The notes beneath the pieces were generated by a model, which did not search any database, was not told the DNA's origin, and was given only the letters and a program-made list of their open reading frames with translations. A stretch of DNA of 64,000 nucleotides from Microplitis mediator (Eukaryota > Arthropoda > Insecta > Hymenoptera > Braconidae), in contig NC_079974.1 of the NCBI RefSeq assembly GCF_029852145.1, forward strand, positions 3,227,001-3,291,000, given 5' to 3'. Shown piece after piece: positions 23,134 through 35,725 of the stretch; position 1 is the first letter of the stretch, and every line of letters begins with the position of its first letter. The position numbers and the translations under genes were made by a program.

Positions 23134-23390
23134 GATGTTTCAGACGATCGATAGTAACTAAATGAAGAGTTTAAAGTGCGAGGCGTACAGCGCAACGTTT
23201 CAAGCGTAATTAGTGCTACTGACCGTGTGACATGTGTGTATACTTTGACCATCCCCTCCACTAAATTTTGACGAATTATCGGAAAGGTAAATTTTACCCC
23301 CACTCCTTAAAAAGGACTAATCATGACAATATTGATTTTCTCTCTTTATTCCTAATTTTAACTAACTAAAATCGAGATAATGAATCACTA

Positions 23391-23618
23391 CACTGTGAAA
23401 AATCACCGGGGTAAGTCCAAGCGGTGTAGGTGTTAAAATCGGCGGTGTTAAATTTCAACATCGAAAGCGGTGTGAGAATAACGCCGCCGCCGGTGTAAAT
23501 ATTCTAGACCGGTGTTAAAATATTTTTACTTACTTGATCACTCTACTTGTTAATAAATGATATTCTTTATTAATTTTCATAAAACAAGTCCATTTTTAAC
23601 ACCGCTCTTTTTACAGTA
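23391..23618. mobile_element. TA-target MITE, 228 bp, upstream of MATH gene 3
   Basis: Inverted twin of the 19310-19537 element, with TA on both sides (23389-23390, 23619-23620). It was copied along with the arm. Confidence 0.75.
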
Positions 23619-24532
23619 TATGAAATATGATCAATGTAAGTGAACTTTTTATATTAAATTGAATTCACACTGGCATATAAATCCAGCCAACAAGAAATTT
23701 AAATCCATATCAATATTTTTATTTTAAATTGTACTTAAGTTGGGACGTTGATGAAAATAAGAAAATATGTACAAATTTTATATATTTTTAGACAAAATAA
23801 ATCAGAAAATTTGGTACTAGGGATTTTTAATTATAATATACAAATATTTCGGGAGATTTCCTTGAAGTAACATTAAAAACAAATTTTAAATTTGTAATGA
23901 TAAACTTTTTTTCGTAACCCAGGCTATTTTACCCGCCACTCAACTATTCCCTCATTGGCTTGCCGATACCGACGTTATTACTACTGTTGTTATTTTACGT
24001 TAAAAATAATTAATCGATGAATGTTAGATTTTTTCAATTTTCTTAGACATTTAAAAGTGGACATCAATATTGAAAAAATATTGAAGCAAGGATTTTAGTT
24101 AAGGGAGACTAAGCTTTAATCGGTTTATTTTTAAACTCTACTCATAATTAATAGTAGAAAATAAAATTGTCAACAAAAAAAAACCTATAACAATTTATAA
24201 TAAATCTTATAGTTTCACCGGAAAAGTGGAAAGATCTAGAACTTTACTTCAAGCTCTAATAACTTTTGAACAAGTAGATTTATCAAAAAATGATTGGAGA
24301 CCTTTTTCGTAAAGCGTTCAATTTCCTATTAAAAAATGTCTTGATCTCTTCGATCTATTAATTTGTTTACAAGTTAAAACTACTCAAAGTAAAAAAAAAT
24401 TTTCCCGTGTTATTTAAATGGGAAATCGAATTTTTCGATAAGCTAGGTCTGTAATCGACGTAGAATTTTTTTTCTTGCGCGAAAATTTTTTTTCGTTTAT
24501 GTTGAACTATGATTTTTTTCTACATGCACTAA

Positions 24533-25512
24533 TTGTCCATCGGCTGAAGAGGAGGTCCCGTAAACATTTTGTTGGCACCGGGTAAATGCAACTGTTTCTT
24601 ATGTGTTTTGGGCCAAGGATCACGAAAATTGGGTCCATTTTGTTCAAAAGTGGTGCAAACAATTGTTTATAACAATTTAATTGTTTAAATCGAAATAACT
24701 CTCAAACAGCTGGTTTGTTGGGGCAGCGTAGAAGAAAAAAAATGTTCAGAATAACAAAATACACAAAAAAGGTATCACATGTTTTTTTTCGCATCTCGAA
24801 TATTTTGCAAGATATAATAAAAAAACGAGCCGGCGCTCGGACCTCTCCCTCTCGCACTAGCGACTGCCTATGCGCGAGCTTTCTCTCCGCCAAATCGCGT
24901 CAGATGCTTGATTGGCCGGAAGTTTTTTTTTGTTCACAAATATTATAAACAAATGGTTTTTCTCAAAGTCCGAAATAAGTTCAACAAATCGATAAAATGT
25001 CGATACTACCAAAAAACGTCTTTGGTGGATACGACAGAAATTTGTTTCAGAAAAAATGCTGTCGATTGGTAGTATCGACAATTCGTCGATTTTTTTTTTT
25101 TTTTTGGATTTTTAATGTAAAAAGCTTTCGGCCAATCAAGCATCTGACGCGATTTGGCGGAGAGAGAGCTCGCGCATAGGCAGTCGCTAGTGCGAGAGGG
25201 AGAGGTCCGAGCGCCGGCTCGTTTTTTTATTATATATCGCGAAATATTCGAGATGCAAAAAAAAACATGTGATACCTTTTTTGTGTATTTTTTTATTCTA
25301 AACATTTTTTTTTTTCTACACTGCCCCAACAAACCAGCCGTTCGGGAGTTATTTTGATTTAAACAATAAAATTGTTATAAACAATTGTTTGCACCACTTT
25401 TGAACAAAATGGACCCGATTTCCGTGATCCTTGGCCCAAACTACATAAGAAACAGTTGGATTTACCCGGTGCCAACAAAATGTTTACGGGACCTCCTCTT
25501 CAGCCGATGGAC
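24533..25512. repeat. Foldback element, about 0.98 kb
   Basis: Two arms (about 24533-24990 and 25060-25512) are inverted copies of each other, running from the GCCGAAGAGG-type outer end through a GC-rich block (GAGCGCCGGCTCG) to a centre rich in GGTAGTATCGACA words. A second, slightly longer copy is at about 56140-57388. ORFs appear symmetrically on both strands and are not genes. Confidence 0.75.
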
Positions 25513-26028
25513 TATTTTGATTTATCCGGAAAAAATAACATTTTATGTTATTTTTGTAACTTTTCAGCGCCGATATCTTTTGAACTAATGATCCGATCGT
25601 GACGTTCAAGGTGGCATTTGGCGCGTTTTATTGAGTTCTAGAGCTGATTAGATTTTGAAATTGATCAGATAAGTCACTTCAAAGATAATCGACAAAAACC
25701 GTTTTTTATCATTTCTTTCGCCAACGATTTTTCTCGAACAAAGTTAATTTGTTAATCGGTTAACGATTGAGATGGTTGAGGTGGCATTCGACGTGGCTTC
25801 TAATGTTCTAGAGCTGATTAGAGTTTGAAGTCGATCGTTTAAGTCGTTTTTGCGAAATCACTAAAAAACTAGAAAAAAAAAAATTTTTTTTTTTTTCGTA
25901 ATTCGCCAATATTTTCGAGCCTGCTTGATCAAATGACCTGAAGTTTTCAGGAAAGTTGAGGGCGAATAAGCTCTTTTAATTGCCACCTCAACCATCCAAA
26001 TCGATTTATTAGTTCAAAAGTTACAAAG

Positions 26029-26094
<66 letters not shown>

Positions 26095-26236
26095 TACGCT
26101 CCGAAATAATTCTGAAAATAGTCAAAATAGCTTCCAAGGACCTCAAAACGCCGACATCTGATGAAAACTCGACTTTCGCAAATCGGAGTGAAAACAATAA
26201 CTTTCGGGAAGTTAAAAAAGTTACTACATATGTTAA
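25513..26236. repeat. Repeat block with CA microsatellite, no gene
   Basis: Matches the reverse complement of about 55345-56140. It contains (CA)n at 26036-26090 and the dispersed AACTTCCCG repeat. Confidence 0.6.
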
Positions 26237-27190
26237 AAGTAACAGAAATAATAATAAAAATTACTATATTCCATCAAGAAAATGTGATCATTAATCTATC
26301 GATTTTTTGAGCTTTAAAAATCGTGACTGATACTTAGAATATTGACGACACGTATTATAAAATTTATTATTTAGAATGTTCAAATTCCCCATATTGATAC
26401 CTGGATTCCGGGTTATAATTGTAAACACTGATTATTAAAGTTGAATTTTTATGTGTAATTGTAACTAAAGTCATTGTATATTTTACTTCGATTCCCAAGA
26501 ATTGAAATTTCATCAGATGTTGTTGTTCGGAAGTCGTAGGAAGCAATTGTGATTACGTCAGAATGATGTCGAAGTGTCTGTATGTGTACCTCCATGAAAA
26601 AAATTAAATTAAATATATGTTGAAATATATGAAAAATATATAATTTTATTATATTTTGTTTTCTTATGTCGTCGATTCAATTAAAAATAGGAGAGCCTGG
26701 TGCACGAAGGCCCCTTTCAAAAATTAGGTAAAAAATTTGTTTTTTACTTTCCGTCGAGTTATGACCTCTATAATGTTTTTATCATACTTTAGGCCAATAT
26801 GAGATATGTGGGGCAAAATGGACCACTCAAAAAAAATAAATTATTTTTTTTTTTATTTTCCGTCAAATTAATTATTTCGTTACAATTTTTTTTTTTAATG
26901 GTCCATTTCACTCCACATATGACATATTGGCCAAAAGTATGATAAAAACATTATAAAGGTCATAACTTGACGGAAAATAAAAAAAATTTTTTTTTTCTAA
27001 TTTTTTAGGGAGGGGGCCTTTCGTGCTCCAGCAAAAAAAAAAATTTTTTTCTCATTTTTTGCACAATTTCGACTGATTCTTCCGAAATAGACGGAAAATA
27101 AACAAATTTGATGGTTAAAAGCCACAAAACGAAAAGACCGGCTTAAGGGAGCCTCCGTGCCCGTACCTCCTCTATCTACATTATTATTAA
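26237..27190. repeat. Repeat block duplicated in inverted orientation at 46.5-47.1 kb and 39.1-39.6 kb
   Basis: Reverse-complement matches: 26264-26870 to 46498-47089, and 26640-27190 to about 39060-39640. No gene is present. The part at 26237-26289 preserves the empty target site of the two large elements at 47-55 kb. Confidence 0.65.
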
Positions 27191-28643
27191 GAGGAATTTT
27201 TTTTTTTTACTCTTTATTAATAATCTAAAGCATTAAAAAATTAAATACGTAAATAAAGCAATCAAGAAAATTTTATTTTTTCGATTATTTTGTTTTTTCA
27301 TTAATAAAAGCTACATTTTCTTTGATTTTTTAAGTGAAAGACATAAATAATATCATTCCAAGTAAATCATTGATACCATTAGTTCAATAATCAAAAACAT
27401 GTTCATCTGGTGTAACAAAATTAAAATTCAATATCTCAACAGAATTTATATTAAAACCAGCGAAAATGACAACTGATGATTATCGATTTAACCACTATGA
27501 CCATCATGATCGACTCTCATCATTCTAATTGAAAAATATCGACAGCCGTTTTGTCCAGTGAGACGACTTAAAGTACTGGAGAGGAATAGCGCTCTCTCCA
27601 TGGTCCGCGCCACTTAACACTAATCATTTTAAGAAATTCGAGTATAACATTTTCTGTCAATCTGTATTTTTTTAAATGTTAGCCTAATAAAAATATTTAA
27701 GATATATTTCTTCTAATAAAAGAGAGAGAGAGAAAAAGATAGAGTTTTGTCTCTCAACAGAAGATTTCAATAAATTAACGACATGTAAGTTGATTTTTTT
27801 CCAAGCTCTGGGGGCGATCACTGGCCGGTAGCAAAGTGGAATTAAGTTTTTTGCACATATCTGTTATCGTTTGTTTTATTCGAATATTAAAAACTATAGT
27901 ATTGTATAGTAACGATTATTACATTGTTACAAGACTCGAGAAAATTTTCCATTAACTAAGATATTTTTCAGTAGGCGAAATGAAAACCGGAATTTTTTTG
28001 AACGAAGTAAAATAATTCCTTGAATTGTCAATCTTGAAGTAAAAAAAAATCCTTAAGCCGAAATATATTTTATACTCGGTCTAATAATAGAATTACTCGT
28101 TTTAAAAGCTTGCAATTCTGAGTATAATAAACATTTTTCTTAATCTAAGTATTACGTTACTTACTTGAACCAAGAAACCATGATGTTTTAAAACAATCAA
28201 CGGTATAAACTTGAACTAAAAATAAAGGGAGTTGGTTTGAAAAGATTTCACTCATGGCTTGAGTAGTGTTTTTTCTCTGACCAATCACACGAAAAATTTC
28301 AAACTAAGGTTATTAGAGTCTCAGCCAGAAAAGTTCTTTCCTGAATTCACTCATATAGTTGCTTCTTCTTTCGCACCCTAAGAAACGAATACTACTGACT
28401 CTCTCTTTTGTTTTCGCTGGAGCAGTAAAAAGATACTAAGTGCATATTTTTATTTTAAATAAATTAATGCAATTATACGATATTAAATAATTTCTCTTTT
28501 TTTTTTTTGTAACTAAATTTGTTTTTATTAAACAATTTTTTCATTTTTATAACGAAATTCATTGATGAACGATTCATATGATCATGAAAATTTGTCAAAA
28601 TTATTGGAGATAATATTTAAAATCTAAATTCTGTGTTTGGGAT

Positions 28644-30811
28644 TGTAACGATCGTTACAAATGGATCGCGATTTAACCGTACTTTAATTTATTAATTCTT
28701 CTAATTTTTTTTTATTTTTTTAAAATAAGAATTTGACTGCGTAGTTCGAAGCACACCCAATAATATGTATAAAAATGCGTGTACGTATATGTGAGGGTAT
28801 ATTCATGTGTATATTCTTTCACACCCATATATTCATCTAGCTCTTTTTCGGTTTGTTCTGAATTCTCACCGAAAGAGTGTGTGAATACGAATGGTCAAGT
28901 CAGAAGTATGAGAGAGAAAGGAAAATAAGAGTAACCAAGTAAGAAAACTCTGTATATCTCTCTCCCGCTAAGCACAGCTGCACCACTACGGCTGGTCCCT
29001 TACGAAGCGCTCACTGTCTCAATGTTTTTCGCAAGTCCTTCAAATCATCATAAATGTCACATAAATTCATTAAGATATTTCCGTGATCTAGTTCGAATTG
29101 AATTTTTACATCTGTTACATTTCTCAGTAAACGTCATCATATATTTTATAAAATGTTATTTTCGAGCAGCTTACCGTGGACTTATTTTTCTATTTCACAT
29201 CCTGTTGACTACAAAATACCAAGAACTCCCGCAATAAATATGTCATTCTCAGCTGCCCAAAAATCAAATCCTTATATATAATTTTTTCTCCTTCTTTAAC
29301 CCATTCTCTGTTTCATCTTCGGTCCCACTTTTCTTTCAAACCTTTTCATACATAAACCCAGGAAAAATACTTAAATTCAGTCATTGCTTCTACTACCGAA
29401 ACCCTTGTCGGATCTATATAAATCCGCGAGTAAGACTCACTAAGTCTATTCCAACGTTCGTTCTCGTGACGCTCTACGCCTAGGCAACCAGGGGTCCTAG
29501 ATCGATAATCGGAATTCGATTCTTTTATTTTAAAATTCAACATCTAAAAGTCATTACCGCCGTAGCTAAAACCCTTGTCGGATCTATCGGCGAGTAAGAT
29601 TCCAAAGTTCGTTTTCGTGAGGCTCCACAGCCTAGGCAACCGGGGGTCCTAGATCGATAACCGGAATTCAATTTTTCTTTACTTCTGTAATTAAAACCTT
29701 TGTCGGATCCATCCGCGAGTAAGACTCAATGAGTCGATTTCAAAATTCGCTCTCGTGACGCTCTACGCCTAGGCAATCAGAGGTCCTAGACCGATAAGCG
29801 AGTTTCGATTCTTTTATATTTAGATTATAATTTCGCGACTTGAAATTTTATTTTTAAAACCTTTCCTCGTGAGGTCCTTCGCCTAGGCATCTGGACTCCT
29901 AGTTTGGATACCTAAGATAAAATCATTTGAGTTTGCATTAAAATTAACTAAACTCCTTCACATGACGTCCACCACCTAGGCAATCGGAGTCCTTGTTCGG
30001 GAATAGTTAATCCTTATAATAAAACTCTAAAAGAAAATATATATATTTATATATATCATCATAAATTCATTCGACAGCAAAGCCGGCCTTTCGGTTCAGC
30101 GTGCAGTGCGTTCGTGTAAAAAGATTCAACCTGTGAATCTCAATTAAATACTCTCATTAAACATTGTAAAACTCCTGTGTACACAAATTCAAACTGGTGA
30201 ATTTGGAGTGAGTGTGTGTGCAGATATATCAACCCTTCTGGGTAAGTCTGAAATTATAATATTTACATGTAACATTTAACCTGTCGATATACTACACAAG
30301 TTTTTTTTTTTTATACATTCGTCTTTTCATTTACTGTCCTTTTTCTCTAGCATTCAAGTGCTAGTAAATTAAGACATAGTAAACCCAAAGTAAGACGGAG
30401 AAAAAACACAATCTTCTCGAGGGCCCATATTCACCGACCCCATATCCCTCTCGCTCAAAAATCACGGACCTGACCTAACGCCACGCAGGTCTTTGAACGG
30501 GACGGTCTATAGTACATCCGCTCGGTACAAATAGACAAATAAGTTATAAAACGATAAAAAATTAAAACATTTTTATATCAGCCACGTGACGCCAATTCTT
30601 TGGTTGGATGACAAAATAAAAATAATTTCATATTATAACTTATAATTTAATGATCGGTACCCAATCACTCATAAGTTCTCACACTAACCACGGGACGGTT
30701 CGATCGAACGCCTTGGCTGAGTTATAGAAAAAGGTGATTCGGTATTCCGATATTAAATAATAAATCAAATAACCCTTTCGCCTGTCGCCTTCACTCACTC
30801 CGATCGTGACA
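28644..30811. mobile_element. Solo LTR, 2,168 bp
   Basis: It begins TGTAACGATCG and ends CGATCGTGACA, flanked by an exact 4-bp target duplication GGAT (28640-28643, 30812-30815). The other arm of the local inverted repeat shows the empty site (ATCC on the plus strand, 37460-37463). There is no internal coding region, consistent with LTR-LTR recombination. A 4-bp duplication and TGT/ACA ends suit a Ty3/gypsy-type element. The family is not identified. Confidence 0.85.
29398..30005. repeat. Degenerate tandem units within the solo LTR
   Basis: About five units share CTTGTCGGATC, GCGAGTAAGA, CGTGACGCTC and a CCTAGGCAACC...GTCCTAG hairpin (CTAGG paired with CCTAG). Units lie near 29398, 29566, 29695, 29870 and 29945; the last two are shortened. 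Confidence 0.7.
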
Positions 30812-30884
30812 GGATTTAAAAATGTGACTGACCATAAGGCTAGTGTGGCTCAATATATGTGGGCAAAGTAAACGTAGCCTAACA

Positions 30885-30960
30885 AAAGCTGGGATGGCTT
30901 CGTTAGTAAAGCTTACGCGCGACGCTGAATCGGTCTGGATTCGATTCCTTCACTGAGCGA
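30885..30960 (+). repeat. tRNA-like module (copy C)
   Basis: TGGCTTCGTTAGTAAAGC (A-box-like) and GGATTCGATTCC (B-box-like) correspond to the modules at 4723-4791 and 37318-37390. Confidence 0.5.
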
Positions 30961-31301
30961 TAATTATTTTTCTCAATTTGTTTTATATATTTAACTTATT
31001 GCGAAACTTTCCTATCCCTTAATAATGTTTCTAATAAAAGATTTATTTGCTCCACGAAATTTTTTAACAAAAAAAAAATAATTTATTAATTAATTGTTTA
31101 AAAATCAAAATATTGAAAAAACGATTATAAGCAATGAAAAAATTTTTTAAAGAAAAAATGACACTTGAGAATCTATGCTACTGAAATTATAGTCCACAAT
31201 TACGATGATAACATATTAAATTTTAGTGGAATTTTCTTCCTGTGTATTTCAAGCTGGAAAAAAATTAATGTAATGAACAATGAATAATCATAATTATAAT
31301 G

Positions 31302-31335
<34 letters not shown>

Positions 31336-31397
31336 TGATGATATTAGAGTAAAATTAACTTTACTTGAATAGTTTCATACGTTTTAAAATATTTGGT

Positions 31398-31413
31398 GAC
31401 CCTGAAAAGGGCC
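31398..31413 (-). terminator. Histone-type 3' stem-loop of the zinc-finger gene
   Basis: On the minus strand: GGCCCT / TTTC / AGGGTC. The second pair is a G-T (G-U) wobble and the others are Watson-Crick. It is followed by ACCAAAT, then ACGTA and TCAAGT with the same spacing as in the MATH and bromodomain genes. It lies 71 nt after the stop. Confidence 0.8.
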
Positions 31414-31484
31414 GTTTGGGTTTGAAGGCTAATAATCACTAAAATTTTAATGTTCTTATATGTTGGTCATCGAATTTTTCAGGA

Positions 31485-31928
31485 TCAATGCAGGAATGGG
31501 ATTTTTTTTCCTTTTTTTTTTTTTTTGGATGGTTTACAGGAATGGCTCAATAATCGTTTCTTCTTCGCTTTATGATGGCATCTCAATCTTGATTCTGGTG
31601 ATTGCGACCGCCACATAAATTTCGTGCACTTTAATTTTTTTAAAAGATGCCTGATGCAGTGGCGACGCCAAGAAATCCGATGTACAAACACTTTTTGACA
31701 GGGTTTGAACTGGCACCGGTACAGCGGTGGCTGATCAAAAATATGGTTATCGGGAGATGGACCAGCAGGTGAATCTTTCTCCGGCTTCGTAGATCTGCCA
31801 CCATTTATGATTTCTTCGACGAGGCCTTCGATAGCTTCGTTGAACAACCAATCGTCCTCCAAGAAAATTCCTGCACTTATATAAAAAATATACATCATAC
31901 TGTATATTAATAAATAAACTGCTTTCAA
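31485..31928 (-). CDS. Single C2H2 zinc-finger protein with basic tail (histone-type 3' end)
   Basis: The open frame is 147 codons. A classical C2H2 finger sits at 72-94 (Cys72, Cys77, His90, His94; spacing C-x4-C-x12-H-x3-H, with Phe81). It is preceded by an acidic segment (EDDWLFNEAIEGLVEEI) and followed by about 50 strongly basic residues ending in KPSKKKKKGKK, which suits nucleic-acid binding and nuclear entry. The first 20 codons (MKAVYLLIYSMMYIFYISAG) read through TATATA-rich repeat sequence and are probably not original. There is no in-frame Met between residue 12 and the finger, and an acceptor-like TATAAGTGCAG lies just before GIFLEDD. Either an upstream exon exists or the 5' end was replaced by the repeat. 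The exact start is therefore uncertain; the finger and the histone-type end are clear. No named orthologue is recognised. Confidence 0.65.
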   Translation of the reverse strand: MKAVYLLIYSMMYIFYISAGIFLEDDWLFNEAIEGLVEEIINGGRSTKPEKDSPAGPSPDNHIFDQPPLYRCQFKPCQKVFVHRISWRRHCIRHLLKKLKCTKFMWRSQSPESRLRCHHKAKKKRLLSHSCKPSKKKKKGKKIPFLH

Positions 31929-33450
31929 TACAATATATTAACATATATATTGTTTATCAATTTTTTTCATGAGGAGTAGTCTTAATATTCTGACTCAGAA
32001 GAACTCTATTTTGTCCCGGTCTTCAAAGAAGTTAATTAACATTGAATACTTCTAAATAATTCGACCTTGTTGATAATTTTTAGTAGTCAGTCTAATGTGT
32101 GAAAATTCCCAGTTCATTATCTCCATAGTTTAGATTCTAATGAGTATTTTTATATTCATCAATAATGACTAATGGGATTATTTCAAAGGACAAATTACCT
32201 GAAAATGTTCTGATACAGTCATTACTCATAATAGTCTAGTCGAGAAGATGAAAACCTGCGGAAAATAGTTACAAGTCCCCTAAAAATATGGTTGATGGCT
32301 TAAACGATCCGGAATGCCGTCCAGAAAAAAAAATTTTTTGGATTTATTTTGCAAAAGAAAATTACAATTGTTATTAACATATAACTAATAAAAAAATTAG
32401 CCGTCTAGCTTTTTGGCAAAATCAAAAAAAGTATAAGTGATAGCTCAAATGATAAAAAAGTTTCTGAAAGAGCAAGAAATTTGAGTAAAAAAGTTCTCAG
32501 TTCCCCGAATTGTAGCTCCAATATTTATAATTTTTATTTAACGTTGAAAATCGGCTTCTGCGCGGCAAGTGAAGCATGCGCGCTCCGCCGCTCTAGTGAG
32601 CGTAGATGTTAAATAATTTTTTTATGCTATTAAATATCAATTAAAAAATTTGAGAAAATTCTGGTGTCATCTAGACACTTTAAAGAACATGATTTCACGG
32701 TACTGAAAGTTGCATCACCATTTTTCAAAAAGTTATTCGATTGTTAATTAACATTTTTTTTTACGGGTATGTGTGGTCATAAAAGGCGGTGTAAAAGTTT
32801 AAATAATTAATCTATAAATTTTTTGTGTCTGGGAGCCCTTTTATAAACATACTCAACAAGATGACGTGATAAAAGTTTATAAAATATTTCTATTTCATTA
32901 GTTATTAATTTTTGAAGTAACAAAAAAATTAAAAATCAAATAATGTATGTTAAATAATTTTTTTTTTGCTTTAAGCTAAAACTGATTACATATCCTTGTT
33001 AGGCATTATATGATTACTTTTCGAATTTTTTTATGCCATTTGTTTATAAATTTTTTATTATTAAATGGATTAATTAGATATTTTTGAAAATTTTTTTGTC
33101 ACCATATTGTTAGCGTAACAAAATAATGATTTAAAAAAAAAATTTTTTTCTCTAAAACAATATCTTAATGTTTATAATCGTTTTTTTCATATTTTGATTA
33201 TTTGAATAAATAATTAAGGAATCGTTTTTATTTTAAAAATCATAATGTGCATTTCTAAATATTATGGCAAAAAAAAAAAATTTTTTTTTGTCAACAATTT
33301 ACTCATTTCTTTATTTGAAAATTTGTTATAAACAATCTTTTTTTCTTTATACCTTAGTCAAAAGTACGCACTTCCCTCCCTAATTTTAACGCCTAAAGTC
33401 TTATTTCCCTCTACTGGTGGAGTTACACGCGCCTTACTTATATCGCCAGG
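31929..33450. other. No gene seen; TATATA-repeat remnant at the left edge
   Basis: 31880-31960 is a remnant of the TATATA-rich element. An ATA/ATT trinucleotide run lies just outside this stretch at 31305-31332. The rest is AT-rich with no supported feature. Confidence 0.3.
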
Positions 33451-33631
33451 AGCAAAAAATTTTTTTGTGCCTACAGAAACAGCCGGTTGCTGCCATCTAG
33501 TGATCGTCTACCACTATATTAATGAAATTTTTCACGATAACGTCCTAGATCGTTGCTTTATATATACGTCAGTATTTATGTGTCTCGTTGTATGTAATAT
33601 TTTAATTAAACAGTGTAATTACAATAATAAG

Positions 33632-33676
33632 ATGAATGAAAAAGTTTCATCGGATGAATCTATGGACGAGGATAAG
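33632..33676 (+). CDS. Possible short first coding exon (MNEKVSSDESMDEDK)
   Basis: An ATG at 33632 in an AATAAG context opens a 15-codon acidic stretch ending GAGGATAAG then GTAATA, a plausible splice donor. A TATATATA word lies about 75 bp upstream (33556-33563). If real, the rest of the gene is cut off by the LTR fragment starting at 33871, or lies further right. The evidence is slim. Confidence 0.25.
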
Positions 33677-33835
33677 GTAATAAAAGATTTTGATGCGGAG
33701 GCGAAGTTAATTATTGAAAGTTGATGTATTTATTTATATATTTTTTATTGTGTATTTTTTCTCTTTCATTTTATACTTTTTTATTTTTATACTACAATAT
33801 TTATAATATACATTTTATAAAATACAAAAATACGG

Positions 33836-35253
33836 CTTCTTTTAACTGTGGGCCCCACGTTGGGCACCAATTTGTAACGTAATATTATCTTATACTCAAT
33901 TAAACCCAATAATTACTCAAAAGTTCTTTACTCAATAAAATTACCCAATAACTCAAAACTCAAATGACTCATAATCGGGCTACGTTACACTTCGTCCACC
34001 AATCACCACTCTCATCTCCTCCAGATCCTGACGGGTGCCAGCCGACTTTTATTTCCCCGATAACCGCAACCGGTCTAAACGTACACGAAAATTAAAACCT
34101 AAGAACTATACCATTTGGAGATGAAAGACATAACCGGTGGTAGCGGCATGTCGTAATGCGCTCAGAATGCTACGTTGTGGAGAGAGGGTCGCGGTTCTTT
34201 TCATGCGAACGAAGCCGATTAATTAATTAATATAAAAGTCATAAAATAGTGAAACAAAACTAAAAAAAATTATAATAAAGATGACGCGGAGGGCCCAACA
34301 GACCCGCGGTCCATCACGCAAATAAATACCTGGGCAAGACATCGGGAACCTCTCGACGGCGACGAATCACAAACTTTATACACTACTAGATAAGATATAA
34401 AATAAAATATGAACAAATAATGCGATAATTCACGATAATTAATTAATGCGACAGACGGCTTCAAGAGCACTATACACCGGGCCACAGGCTCCAAAACGAC
34501 GGAAGTCTCGGGTGGCAGTCGAGGTCCACCATAGCGAATCTCCGACCCACCCCTGCTTACTCTAAAACTCCAAACTCGACTACTGGGTCGACTCGTACAC
34601 GAGCGACGCCAGGTCTCAACTTTTCTCCTCAACGGTACTCGCACAACTGTTACACGATAATCTCCCACTCTAACTTGCTTACTCCACTCCATCTCTTTCA
34701 ATCTCACATTCTCGCTTCTCCATCCATTCTTACCTTCACAAACATACAAGCCGTAGACTCACAGGCCTTCCCGTAATGTCACCCCCCGTGATATCCGAAG
34801 TTAGCGAATTGTTGGCTTCCTCGAGCATCGCAAACGAGGTCTGCCATCCCCAATAACCGTACACGTACCGCAGCTAACTCCGGGTACCACCACGAAGGGG
34901 CGGCGACATCTCAGTCGCAACTCCGTGATCACCATGTCAACCCCGAGGGCTAAGCCTGGGCCTAGTCGTCATCACTGGTCGGGAAGCACGTTATCTTGGC
35001 CACTATTCGCGACACAGCTAGACCTCCGCCGTTAAATCTACGCTCCATCACACAGACACTCTAAAACATAACCCCATACCGTACACGTACTCTATCACAC
35101 ATTTGTCTTACCATACACATTTATACTCCATATCCTCAACTCATTCTCTACTACACTCATCTCAACACACATACTCACGTAATCTCTCTCTAACACACAG
35201 ACTCCCACGTACTCCAACTTTCAACTCCACCCCCTCGGCAATGTAACGTCACA
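33836..35253 (-). mobile_element. Truncated LTR retrotransposon: 5' LTR plus primer-binding site
   Basis: On the plus strand, TGTAACGTAATATT begins at 33871 and the matching end GTAACGTCACA lies near 35253, giving an LTR of about 1.38 kb. Immediately outside its 33871 end, the minus strand reads TGGTGCCCAACGTGGGGC, a typical tRNA primer-binding site separated from the LTR by a few bases. So this is the 5' LTR of a minus-strand element whose body is missing beyond about 33836. ORFs inside it (for example 34270-34749) are not genes. Confidence 0.65.
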
Positions 35254-35725
35254 ACTTATACACTAGATTTGTATTAATTATATAAAAGTAATAACAGTAA
35301 TAAATATTTAATATTACCAATAATTAGTACTTCATGTATAACGATACTTAAATTTTGATGCTTTTCAATGAAATACTTATAGTAAATAAAACTCCTAGAA
35401 TTAAGCTATAAAGATAATAAAATTTTTATTTCATAAGCATTTTTTTGACAAGTGTCTTGTAGTTTTTTTTTAGGTTAAAGTAAGGATTTTAAATAGTCAA
35501 GCGGTATATTTCAACGATTGACTGTTAATTATAGCAGTTTAAACATTAAAATCATAATTTTACTAACTGAAACAACATTAGTTATTGATTATAACATAAA
35601 TAATTACAAGTCGAACTACAATTATTGTCTATAATTTTTTCCGTGCAGAAAATTAACTTCTCGACTAGACTATTACGTCTATGAAAACTTTGTCAATGAT
35701 GAACAGATGAATGAGACATAATGTC

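Larger units (their letters stand above)
22040..24531 (-). repeat. Right arm of the 2.5-kb inverted repeat carrying MATH gene 3
   Basis: Reverse complement of 18411-20880. It ends at the start of the foldback element at 24533; the same junction recurs at 57386-57388. Confidence 0.85.
26640..31250 (+). repeat. Left arm of the inverted repeat around the zinc-finger and bromodomain genes
   Basis: Matches the reverse complement of about 36734-39640, with shared landmarks at 27540-27608/38640-38720 and 28000-28640/37460-38150. It is interrupted by the solo LTR at 28644-30811. The matching tRNA-like module lies at 30885-30960. Confidence 0.7.

Noticed and set aside
24702..25357. Several 60-108-codon ORFs on both strands
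   Set aside because: They mirror each other because the region is a foldback repeat; the same frames recur at 56.1-57.4 kb.
34270..34749. 159-codon minus ORF
   Set aside because: Lies wholly inside the truncated LTR; no domain, and composition follows the LTR.
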